Shown: positions 7,181 through 11,813 of the stretch, piece by piece | Position numbering within the stretch: the stretch's first letter is position 1 | Layout: each line of letters begins with the position of its first letter | NCBI GenBank assembly: GCA_902787595.1 | Contig: CADAHD010000039.1 | Coordinates: 1 to 11,813 of the forward strand | Direction: 5' to 3' | Origin: an uncultured Lachnospiraceae bacterium | GTDB taxonomy: Bacteria > Bacillota_A > Clostridia > Lachnospirales > Lachnospiraceae | Length of the DNA stretch: 11,813 nt | Translations under genes and position numbers: made by a program | Notes under the pieces: generated by a model | The model's database searches: none | Told to the model about the DNA's origin: nothing | Seen by the model: only the letters and a program-made list of their open reading frames with translations

Positions 7181-7825
7181 ATGCGGTTAAAGAACATCCC
7201 CGGTTCACGGGAAGTGATAGCGGAAAACGATTATGTGATACATGATGAGCAGGCACATAAGGGAAAGTGGAATGAGGTCTTTGGGAATGATAAGCCCATA
7301 AGGCTTGAGATAGGCGCCGGAAAGGGCCGCTTTCTGATGGATCTGGCTGCGCGCGATACGGATTATAGTTTTCTGGGCATTGAGAAGTATTCTTCCGTGC
7401 TGCTGCGCGCTTTGCAGAAGATGGAAGAGGAGCCGCTTGATAATCTGCGCTTTATACGCATGGACGCAGAGTATATAGGCGACAGTTTTGCGCCGGGAGA
7501 GATAGACCGCATCTATCTTAACTTTTCGGATCCCTGGCCCAAGGACAGGCACGCAAAGCGCCGTCTGCCTTCGCATCAGTTCCTGGCGCGTTATGCGCAG
7601 ATATTAAAGTCCGGCGGACTGGTGGAATTCAAGACGGATAACCGCGGTCTTTTTGATTTTGCACTCGAGGAAATAAAAGAGAGCAGCTTTGAATTACTGC
7701 TCTCAACTTTTGACCTTCATGCAGACAGCGAACTCATGAAGGATAATATCATGACTGAGTACGAAGAACGTTTTTCTTCGATGGGCAATCCCATATGTAA
7801 ATATGTGATAAAACTGCGGTCCTGA
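7181..7825 (+). CDS. trmB: tRNA (guanine-N7-)-methyltransferase TrmB
   Basis: A 214-residue SAM-dependent methyltransferase that makes m7G46 in the variable loop of tRNAs. The opening MRLKNIPGSREVIAEN is characteristic of the family. The SAM-binding loop is E43-IGAGKG, the acidic residue after strand 2 is in LGIE68, and the signature N114-F-S-D-P-W-P-K-D-R-H covers 114-124, followed by the EFKTDN segment and the C-terminal TEYEERF. Length is normal. The start has AGGAGA at 7169-7174, spacing 6. It stands as a single gene between two same-orientation copies of an interspersed repeat and converges with thrH. No clear promoter was found; TATAAC at 7161 is too close to the ribosome-binding site to be its -10. 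Confidence 0.96.
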   Translation: MRLKNIPGSREVIAENDYVIHDEQAHKGKWNEVFGNDKPIRLEIGAGKGRFLMDLAARDTDYSFLGIEKYSSVLLRALQKMEEEPLDNLRFIRMDAEYIGDSFAPGEIDRIYLNFSDPWPKDRHAKRRLPSHQFLARYAQILKSGGLVEFKTDNRGLFDFALEEIKESSFELLLSTFDLHADSELMKDNIMTEYEERFSSMGNPICKYVIKLRS

Positions 7826-7858
7826 AGCTGCAGGGTCACAAGACTGTCTTCCCATCCG

Positions 7859-7883
7859 GTCATCCTGAGCGAAGCGAAGGATC
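7859..7883 (+). repeat. Interspersed intergenic repeat, copy 2
   Basis: Identical over 25 bases to 7104-7128 and in the same orientation, so the pair brackets trmB as direct repeats 755 bases apart. Both are preceded by CCGG or CGGG. This copy lies between the convergent trmB and thrH, 4 bases from the thrH stop codon, where its weak hairpin might help end transcription. No better terminator is visible in this gap. Confidence 0.8.
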
Positions 7884-7887
7884 TTTC

Positions 7888-8490
7888 TCAGCTCAGAACC
7901 TTTTTGATCGCATCCAGAAGATCCCCGTATTCCTCAAACGCAGGCAATTCGGGGTGATCTTTTTTTATCTGCTCCGTGCTTCTGAAAAGGAATCCGGCCT
8001 TGCTTGCCAGTATCATATCCAGATCGTTGTAGGAATCGCCGGAGGCGATCGTATCAAAGCCGATGGACTGCAGAGCCTTTACGGTGCTTAATTTTGATTT
8101 TTCTATCCTCATCTTAAAATCGGTGATCTCGCCGTCGGGAGCCACTACCAGCGTGTTGCAGAATATGGTGGGCATGCCCAGTTTCTTCATCAGAGGGCTT
8201 GCAAACTGTGTAAAAGTATCAGATATGATGATAGTCTGGGTAAGGCTTCGCAGCTCGTCCAGAAACTCCTTTGCTCCGGGAAGCGGATCTATCCCGGCAA
8301 TGGTATCCTGGATTTCTTTAAGTCCCAGGCCGTGTTCTTTTAAGATGCCCAGACGCCATCTCATCAGTTTATCATAATCGGGTTCATCCCTTGTGGTGCG
8401 TTTTAACTCCGGTATTCCGCTGGCTTCCGAAAATGCGATCCATATTTCGGGCACCAGTACACCTTCCAGATCAAGACATACTATATCCAT
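7888..8490 (-). CDS. thrH: ThrH: phosphoserine phosphatase / homoserine phosphotransferase
   Basis: A 200-residue HAD-superfamily enzyme close in length and sequence pattern to Pseudomonas ThrH, which hydrolyses phosphoserine and can transfer its phosphate to homoserine, linking serine and threonine synthesis. It opens MDIVCLDLEGVLVPEIWIAF, with motif I as D7-L-E9-G, as in ThrH, rather than the usual DxD. TTRDEPDYDKLM follows, then motif II S90 in ISDTF, motif III around K131-K133, and motif IV G151-D-S-Y-N-D156. AAAGGA lies 8 bases before the ATG. The gene is monocistronic by layout, divergent from the prepilin gene and convergent with trmB. No other serine or threonine biosynthesis gene is nearby. 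Confidence 0.93.
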   Translation of the reverse strand: MDIVCLDLEGVLVPEIWIAFSEASGIPELKRTTRDEPDYDKLMRWRLGILKEHGLGLKEIQDTIAGIDPLPGAKEFLDELRSLTQTIIISDTFTQFASPLMKKLGMPTIFCNTLVVAPDGEITDFKMRIEKSKLSTVKALQSIGFDTIASGDSYNDLDMILASKAGFLFRSTEQIKKDHPELPAFEEYGDLLDAIKKVLS

Positions 8491-8577
8491 TATTGTGATC
8501 CTTTCATCTTTTTATTAAGGCTGATATTCCCGGAGACTGGGTCCGTAGAATCTCTGCAGAACCTTATGATAATAGAA

Positions 8578-8634
8578 AATAAAGGGCCGGTCAATAGACG
8601 AATTATTAAAAAAAGCTCATCAAAGCCCTTTATT
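8578..8634. repeat. Perfect 10-base inverted repeat between thrH and the prepilin gene
   Basis: AATAAAGGGC (8578-8587) and GCCCTTTATT (8625-8634) are perfect inverted copies separated by 37 A/T-rich bases. They sit in the 211-base gap between divergent genes. The right arm overlaps a weak possible -35 (TTTATT, 8629-8634), 17 bases before TAGAAT (8652-8657). It could be an operator for a dimeric regulator, a leader hairpin, or ends of a small insertion. A second small hairpin (8662-8679, ATCG...CGAT) lies just before the ribosome-binding site. Confidence 0.5.
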
Positions 8635-8701
8635 CTTATATATATTGGTGATAGAATGAAATCGTCGCAGAGGGGCGATGTTTTTTAGGGGGACAGGAGT
8701 T

Positions 8702-9223
8702 ATGAAAAACAATAAGGGATTTTCGCTGGTAGAATTGATAATAGTGATCGCTATTATGGCTATTCTTGTAGGCATTATGGCGCCTCAGCTCATCAAGTAT
8801 CTGGAAAAGTCAAAGGTATCTACGGATCTTCAGGCTATGGATACAATTTATCAGGCGCTGATCTATTCTGCAAACGATCCTGATGTGGTTCAGGATGCCA
8901 CTTCACAGGCAGAGATCAATAAGATGCTTAATCCCATCAAGCTTGAGGATCTTCTGGGCAACAGCAATACCAGATTCGCAAAGGAATTCAGGGATATGCT
9001 TGACTGGGGCACCAGCTTTAACAGAAGCACTTATGAGCAGCTTTTCAAATCGGCGCATGATTCGGGAAGTCTTGAGATCTATGTACAGTACAAGGGTGGT
9101 TTTATGAATCCCATAGCAATGTGGGCAACCTATACTGACAGGACCGGATCCAGGAAATATACCGGTTCGGAAAGCACAGGTACAGACTGGCAGCATATAG
9201 GCAATTGCATCTGCATCCAGTAG
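8702..9223 (+). CDS. Type IV prepilin-like protein (N-methylation signal)
   Basis: 173 residues starting MKNNKG, with the prepilin peptidase site G6|F7 followed by SLVE (E11, position +5 of the mature protein) and the hydrophobic helix LIIVIAIMAILVGIMAP. The helix continues as YLEKSKVSTDLQAMDTIYQAL, the normal N-terminal alpha-helix of pilins and pseudopilins. The globular part is not recognised; two cysteines lie close to the C-terminus (C169, C171). ATG 8702 is preferred to the in-frame ATG 8678 because it leaves a canonical six-residue leader and has AGGGGGA at 8687-8693, spacing 8. No prepilin peptidase, ATPase or platform protein is in the window, so this is an orphan member relying on machinery elsewhere. 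It precedes a HAD phosphatase by 11 bases. Confidence 0.88.
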   Translation: MKNNKGFSLVELIIVIAIMAILVGIMAPQLIKYLEKSKVSTDLQAMDTIYQALIYSANDPDVVQDATSQAEINKMLNPIKLEDLLGNSNTRFAKEFRDMLDWGTSFNRSTYEQLFKSAHDSGSLEIYVQYKGGFMNPIAMWATYTDRTGSRKYTGSESTGTDWQHIGNCICIQ

Positions 9224-9234
9224 GCTTATTTAAG

Positions 9235-9852
9235 ATGATCCGTAATATAGTTTTTGATATAGGCATGGTCCTTGCGGACTTTCGTTATGATGCATATATG
9301 CGTGAGGATCTGGGATTTCCGGATGAGGTTGTCAGGGTTTTTACAGACAGACTTATAAAGAGTGAGCTATGGGACGATCTGGATCTGGGTGTGCGTGAGA
9401 CGGAAGTCATAACGGACGATATGAAGGCAAGGGTGTCCGAGTATCCGAAGGAAGCGGAGATATTCTTTGACCGTATGGTGGATATAATAAGGACCTATCC
9501 TTACAGCAAGCCCTGGATAGAGGAGCTAAAGGCCCGTGGTTATAAGGTATATCTGCTGTCCAATTATCCCAGGGATGCCTATAAGATGCATGAAGAAAAG
9601 CACTTTGATTTTGCTGCTGCAGTAGACGGTAAAGTGATATCGGGCTTTGAGCGCATGAGTAAACCCGATCCGCGGATATACCGGCTGTTATGTGACAGAT
9701 ATTCATTGGATCCAAAGGAATGTGTGTTCCTTGATGACAGGGAAGTGAATATCAAAGCCGCCATAGAAGAAGGTATGCAGGGTATAGTCTTCACATCGTA
9801 TGAAGACGCCCGTGAAAAACTAGAAGACATTTTAAAAGCCTCCGGTCATTGA
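9235..9852 (+). CDS. HAD-IA family phosphatase (YihX-like)
   Basis: A 205-residue haloacid-dehalogenase-type hydrolase. Motif I is F-D8-I-G10 (nucleophile D8; the second acidic residue is Gly, as in the DLGNV motif of YihX). A four-helix cap region (about 15-95) follows. Motif II is LLS109-N, motif III is K143-P-D-P-R-I-Y, and motif IV is FLD167-D168-R. YihX of E. coli dephosphorylates alpha-glucose-1-phosphate; the substrate here is not shown by the sequence. ATG 9235 starts MIRNIVFDIG; the in-frame ATG 9205 lies inside the pilin gene and adds an unlikely extension. No strong ribosome-binding site is seen, and the 11-base gap from the prepilin stop suggests coupled translation. It ends within a hairpin terminator. 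Confidence 0.88.
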   Translation: MIRNIVFDIGMVLADFRYDAYMREDLGFPDEVVRVFTDRLIKSELWDDLDLGVRETEVITDDMKARVSEYPKEAEIFFDRMVDIIRTYPYSKPWIEELKARGYKVYLLSNYPRDAYKMHEEKHFDFAAAVDGKVISGFERMSKPDPRIYRLLCDRYSLDPKECVFLDDREVNIKAAIEEGMQGIVFTSYEDAREKLEDILKASGH

Positions 9853-9870
9853 ACCGGAGGCTTTTGTTTT
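9834..9870 (+). terminator. Strong intrinsic terminator, possibly bidirectional
   Basis: A perfect 13-base-pair stem (9834-9846 AAAAGCCTCCGGT with 9853-9865) encloses a 6-base loop that contains the TGA of the HAD gene, followed by TTTTGTTTT. The A-rich left arm gives a weaker T run on the minus strand, so it may also end the convergent gene that stops at 9876. Confidence 0.93.
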
Positions 9871-9875
9871 ATCCT

Positions 9876-10505
9876 TTAACCGTTGTTTGACTGTCCGTTC
9901 GGCTGTCCGCCGTATGCGGGGTCATAATTTACATTGCTGGCTACGGATGCATAATTGGAAACAAATTCGGGTTTCTTGGTTTCCACTATACCGCCGTAGA
10001 GCGGATTCATATTTGCCGCCGCGCCCGCAGGTGTTTCTCCCGACCTTGCAAAGGTGAGAGGATCAACCGCATCATTGCTGCGCACCGGTACCTGCACGGG
10101 AGTGGGGGGAGGCGCAGTGGGCTGCGGTTTGTAGTTGACGGGTTCGGGCTCGGGTGGAACCGTTCTTGCGAAAGCGCCGCTTACCATGCTGTGCACATCT
10201 CCGCCGGAAGTAGTTCTGTCTCCGTAAGCTCCGTTAAAGGAATCGGATCCGGGACCGTAATATTCTCTTTGTTCTTTCTGAGGTTTGGTAACGGAAGCTG
10301 AAAGCCTGTGATTGTTTGCGCTTACCAGAAGGATCACCAAAACTATTCCCAGACATACAAGGCCGGCAATAAAGACGGTCATGAGGCTGCTGCCTTCGAT
10401 ACCCGTAAGCCAGGTAGGACTGTTTTTCAGGAAAATGTCATGTCCTGCCATCACGGATAGAATGGCGCCTATCGTGGTTAAAATGATGATTACAACATTT
10501 TTCAT
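9876..10505 (-). CDS. Small membrane protein with Pro/Gly-rich disordered tail
   Basis: 209 residues, family not recognised. Two hydrophobic helices (about 3-22 and 41-64) enclose a short loop (GHDIFLKNSPTWLTGIEGSS). The rest is low-complexity and probably unfolded: Tyr/Gly-rich (YYGPGSDSFNGAYGD), then Pro-rich (PPEPEPV, PTAPPPTP), ending in Asn/Gly (GQPNGQSNNG). Such tails suit a scaffold or surface-exposed role, but the sequence does not say. The Shine-Dalgarno site is excellent (AAAGGAGGGG, 4 bases before ATG). It is monocistronic by layout, convergent with the HAD gene across a shared terminator and divergent from tRNA-Pro. Confidence 0.78.
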   Translation of the reverse strand: MKNVVIIILTTIGAILSVMAGHDIFLKNSPTWLTGIEGSSLMTVFIAGLVCLGIVLVILLVSANNHRLSASVTKPQKEQREYYGPGSDSFNGAYGDRTTSGGDVHSMVSGAFARTVPPEPEPVNYKPQPTAPPPTPVQVPVRSNDAVDPLTFARSGETPAGAAANMNPLYGGIVETKKPEFVSNYASVASNVNYDPAYGGQPNGQSNNG

Positions 10506-10536
10506 AACACCCCTCCTTTATGAAATTATCAAGCTT

Positions 10537-10542
10537 ATTATA
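10537..10542 (-). promoter_or_regulatory. Predicted -10 element for the membrane-protein gene
   Basis: A perfect TATAAT on the minus strand 31 bases upstream of the ATG at 10505, giving a leader of about 25 bases that holds the AAAGGAGGGG site. The -35 region at 17-base spacing (TACACT) is a poor match. Confidence 0.5.
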
Positions 10543-10599
10543 CAACAAAGTTCGCAAAAAGTGTAGTGCCAGCTTTGCGGTTATATAATAAAAAAAGCA

Positions 10600-10628
10600 T
10601 TGACATTATTCTAATACACCTTTATAAT
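10600..10628 (+). promoter_or_regulatory. Consensus sigma-A promoter of tRNA-Pro
   Basis: TTGACA (10600-10605), exactly 17 bases, TATAAT (10623-10628): both hexamers are perfect. The start would be near 10635, about 20 bases before the tRNA. Confidence 0.92.
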
Positions 10629-10655
10629 TTTATAAGTTTGTGAAACATGCAAACT

Positions 10656-10729
<74 letters not shown>

Positions 10730-10735
10730 TTAAGT

Positions 10736-10774
10736 AAAAACAAGGGTTTCCGGTTTCGGAGGCCCTTGTTTTTT
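10736..10774 (+). terminator. Intrinsic terminator of tRNA-Pro
   Basis: A long stem: AACAAGGG (10739-10746) with CCCTTGTT (10763-10770), continued inward through two T-G pairs to TCCG/CGGA (10749-10752, 10757-10760) closed by a GTTT loop, and followed by a T run (10769-10774). Outer A-T pairs extend it. Confidence 0.92.
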
Positions 10775-10818
10775 GGCTTCAGTTAAAAAATCTAATACAC
10801 TGAAATATTGTTGTTTGC

Positions 10819-11004
10819 TTACAGCTTCCTTCCTAAGAAAACACCAAATAGACAGCAGCAGACACTTAATACAACATATATTCCGCCAAGAGAATATGCC
10901 TTATCCTCAAACAGCTTATAAGCTTCAAGAGAAAAAGTTGAGAATGTTGTAAAACCTCCACATACGCCGGTTTTCAAGAAAAGTACCGTATTATGAGAGA
11001 CCTC
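10819..11004 (-). pseudogene. Truncated fluoride channel FluC/CrcB (C-terminal fragment)
   Basis: Minus-strand open frame of 61 codons plus stop (TAA at 10819-10821), with an in-frame TAA at 11005-11007 just upstream and no start codon. The translation contains KTGVCGGFTTFSTFSLEAY, the signature of the third membrane segment of CrcB/FluC fluoride exporters (phenylalanines and the T-F-S-T-F break), then a last hydrophobic helix (IYVVLSVCCCLFGVFLG) and the RKL end. Intact proteins have about 120 residues, so the first half is missing. FluC works as a dimer of four-helix subunits, so this half cannot form a channel alone. The remaining codons show no disruption, suggesting loss of the 5' part by deletion or rearrangement. 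A second intact copy elsewhere would be expected. The fragment lies directly after tRNA-Pro. Confidence 0.85.
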
Positions 11005-11007
11005 TTA

Positions 11008-11330
11008 TTCATAGATAAAGCTTATTTTACCATAGAATAGCTGTTTGGGAAGGTGATAATCAGCATGAGATTATGAATCGTAAGCGATAATATAGTATTT
11101 TAGACAGTTCAGATCGACGCTGATAAGAACACTGCAGAAAAGAAAAATCTTAAAGATTCTGAGTGAGATGGACGACATATTCCTCTTTTGAGTCCATTAT
11201 ATAACCCTCATAACGCTTTAGAATGGTCTATATTGATAATACAGATCAGTGAGGTAGGAAAAAACATGATCACGGATGATACCATCGATCTGAGCGCTTT
11301 GGATCTGACTCCTTTATACCAATGGCTTTG
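11008..11330. other. Stretch with no recognised gene
   Basis: About 320 A/T-rich bases between the crcB fragment and the ydbC promoter. Only short frames are present. One at about 11100-11193 (+) has no start and reads RQFRSTLIRTLQKRK...ILSEMDD before a stop. Another is a 22-codon frame, 11266-11334 (+, MITDDTIDLSALDLTPLYQW...), preceded by GAGGTAGGAAAAAAC. A small inverted repeat, ATAATC/GATTAT, lies at 11056-11074. None is recognised; it reads like decayed coding sequence that once continued from the crcB remnant. Confidence 0.5.
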
Positions 11331-11359
11331 TTGAAGAGAGCCCCTCTTTGTGTTATGAT
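11331..11359 (+). promoter_or_regulatory. Predicted promoter of the ydbC-like gene
   Basis: TTGAAG (11331-11336), 17-base spacer, TATGAT (11354-11359). The leader to the ATG at 11393 would be about 27 bases and includes GGAAGGAGA. Confidence 0.6.
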
Positions 11360-11392
11360 TCTACAGTATGTATAAGCGGAAGGAGATTAAAA

Positions 11393-11623
11393 ATGGCAGG
11401 AGATATTAAATTCGAGATAACTGAACATATAGGCATCTTATCCGAGGGTTCCAAAGGCTGGACTAAGGAACTGAATAAGGTGTCATGGAATGACAGAGAG
11501 GCTAAGTATGATATCCGTGACTGGAGCCCCGATCATGAGAAGATGGGCAAGGGAGTTACGCTTAGCGATGATGAAGTGAAGAAGCTGAAGGAGCTGCTGG
11601 GCGCAGGTAAGGATAACTCATAA
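11393..11623 (+). CDS. YdbC-like PC4-fold single-stranded DNA-binding protein
   Basis: A 76-residue protein matching the Lactococcus YdbC / eukaryotic PC4 (p15) family: KFEITEHIGILSEGSKGWTKELNKVSWNDREAKYDIRDWSPDHEKMGKGVTLSDDEVKKL, with the conserved K-x-x-x-V-S-W-N, K-Y-D-I-R-D-W and K-M-G-K-G-(V/I)-T-L blocks. Family members form small dimers with a curved beta-sheet that binds single-stranded nucleic acid, and a role in transcription or repair is presumed. ATG 11393 was chosen over 11348 because GGAAGGAGA (11378-11386) precedes it and the family starts here. No terminator follows, so the small frames and the GDSL gene downstream may be on the same transcript. Confidence 0.92.
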   Translation: MAGDIKFEITEHIGILSEGSKGWTKELNKVSWNDREAKYDIRDWSPDHEKMGKGVTLSDDEVKKLKELLGAGKDNS

Positions 11624-11674
11624 GAAGTGTACCGGGCATGGTAAAACACAGATTCGGAATAGATATATATAAGA

Positions 11675-11764
11675 ATGGCGCTTTTCAAGGGACTAACCAG
11701 GTTATTATATGGGAACAGGATATTTTTTTATAAAAACGAGCAGATAGATTGGGAGAATCTTTAA
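11675..11764 (+). CDS. Possible 29-residue peptide upstream of the GDSL hydrolase
   Basis: Frame MALFKGLTRLLYGNRIFFYK...DWENL, basic and hydrophobic, ending 2 bases before the next start (ATG 11767). A second frame overlaps it in another phase (11638-11733, MVKHRFGIDIYKNGAFQ...). Neither has a good ribosome-binding site and neither is recognised. They could be an upstream regulatory peptide, remnants of a frame-shifted gene, or chance. Confidence 0.2.
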   Translation: MALFKGLTRLLYGNRIFFYKNEQIDWENL

Positions 11765-11766
11765 AG

Positions 11767-11813
11767 ATGAGTGAGAATAAAAGAATTGTATGTTTTGGTG
11801 ATTCATTAACCTG
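11767..11813 (+). CDS. GDSL/SGNH hydrolase, 5' end only
   Basis: The first 15 codons plus two bases, cut by the window edge. They read MSENKRIVCFGDSLT, in which the GDS-L block I of SGNH/GDSL esterases appears at the usual place with the nucleophile serine at S13. These enzymes act on acyl or acetyl esters of lipids or glycans. GGGAGA at 11751-11756 (spacing 10) is a possible ribosome-binding site. The substrate cannot be told from so little. Confidence 0.75.
   Translation, partial: MSENKRIVCFGDSLT

Noticed and set aside
7041..7883. CRISPR-like array.
   Set aside because: Copies are far apart and enclose a gene; no regular spacer pattern and no cas genes.
8678..8701. Upstream ATG for the prepilin.
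   Set aside because: The ATG at 8702 gives the standard short leader and has AGGGGGA at the right distance.

Overview
The window looks like chromosome of a Gram-positive Clostridia, most likely a Lachnospiraceae-type anaerobe. This is inferred from moderate GC, purine-rich Shine-Dalgarno sites, YesL, DUF342/FapA, YdbC and HAD family members typical of that group, a tRNA-Pro without encoded CCA, and DacF-like cell-wall genes. No plasmid, phage or complete mobile element is visible. The species cannot be named.

Layout. Positions 1-207 hold no convincing gene but fold into an extensive nested imperfect palindrome, a candidate MITE-like repeat or structured RNA. A U32-peptidase-like, cysteine-containing protein (289-1197, +) converges on and overlaps a YesL/DUF624 membrane protein (1169-1867, -). 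A divergent promoter pair (1922-2009) separates YesL from a three-gene operon (2020-5515, +): a small YcxB-like protein, a FapA/DUF342 protein carrying 26-residue repeats, and a response regulator with an HD-GYP-like output domain. A D-Ala-D-Ala carboxypeptidase (5519-6994, -) converges on it. trmB (7181-7825, +) lies between two same-orientation copies of an interspersed repeat. thrH (7888-8490, -) follows. It diverges from a prepilin-like gene (8702-9223, +) that is followed closely by a HAD phosphatase (9235-9852, +). A strong hairpin terminator is shared with a convergent small membrane protein (9876-10505, -).

The right end is tRNA-Pro(CGG), with a consensus promoter and its own terminator. 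Next comes a decayed fragment of a FluC/CrcB fluoride channel, about 330 bases with no recognisable gene, a YdbC/PC4-like ssDNA-binding protein, two tiny overlapping frames, and the first codons of a GDSL/SGNH hydrolase cut by the window edge.

How the genes relate. Most are housekeeping: cell-wall trimming, tRNA modification, serine or homoserine phosphate metabolism. The most coherent multi-gene unit is the 2020-5515 operon, which pairs a DUF342 protein with a phospho-receiver/HD-GYP-like regulator. The least explained parts are the palindromic element at the left edge, the orphan prepilin with an inverted repeat upstream, and the decayed tract downstream of the tRNA. I do not see a clear new defence or secretion system; the observations below are local oddities worth checking.
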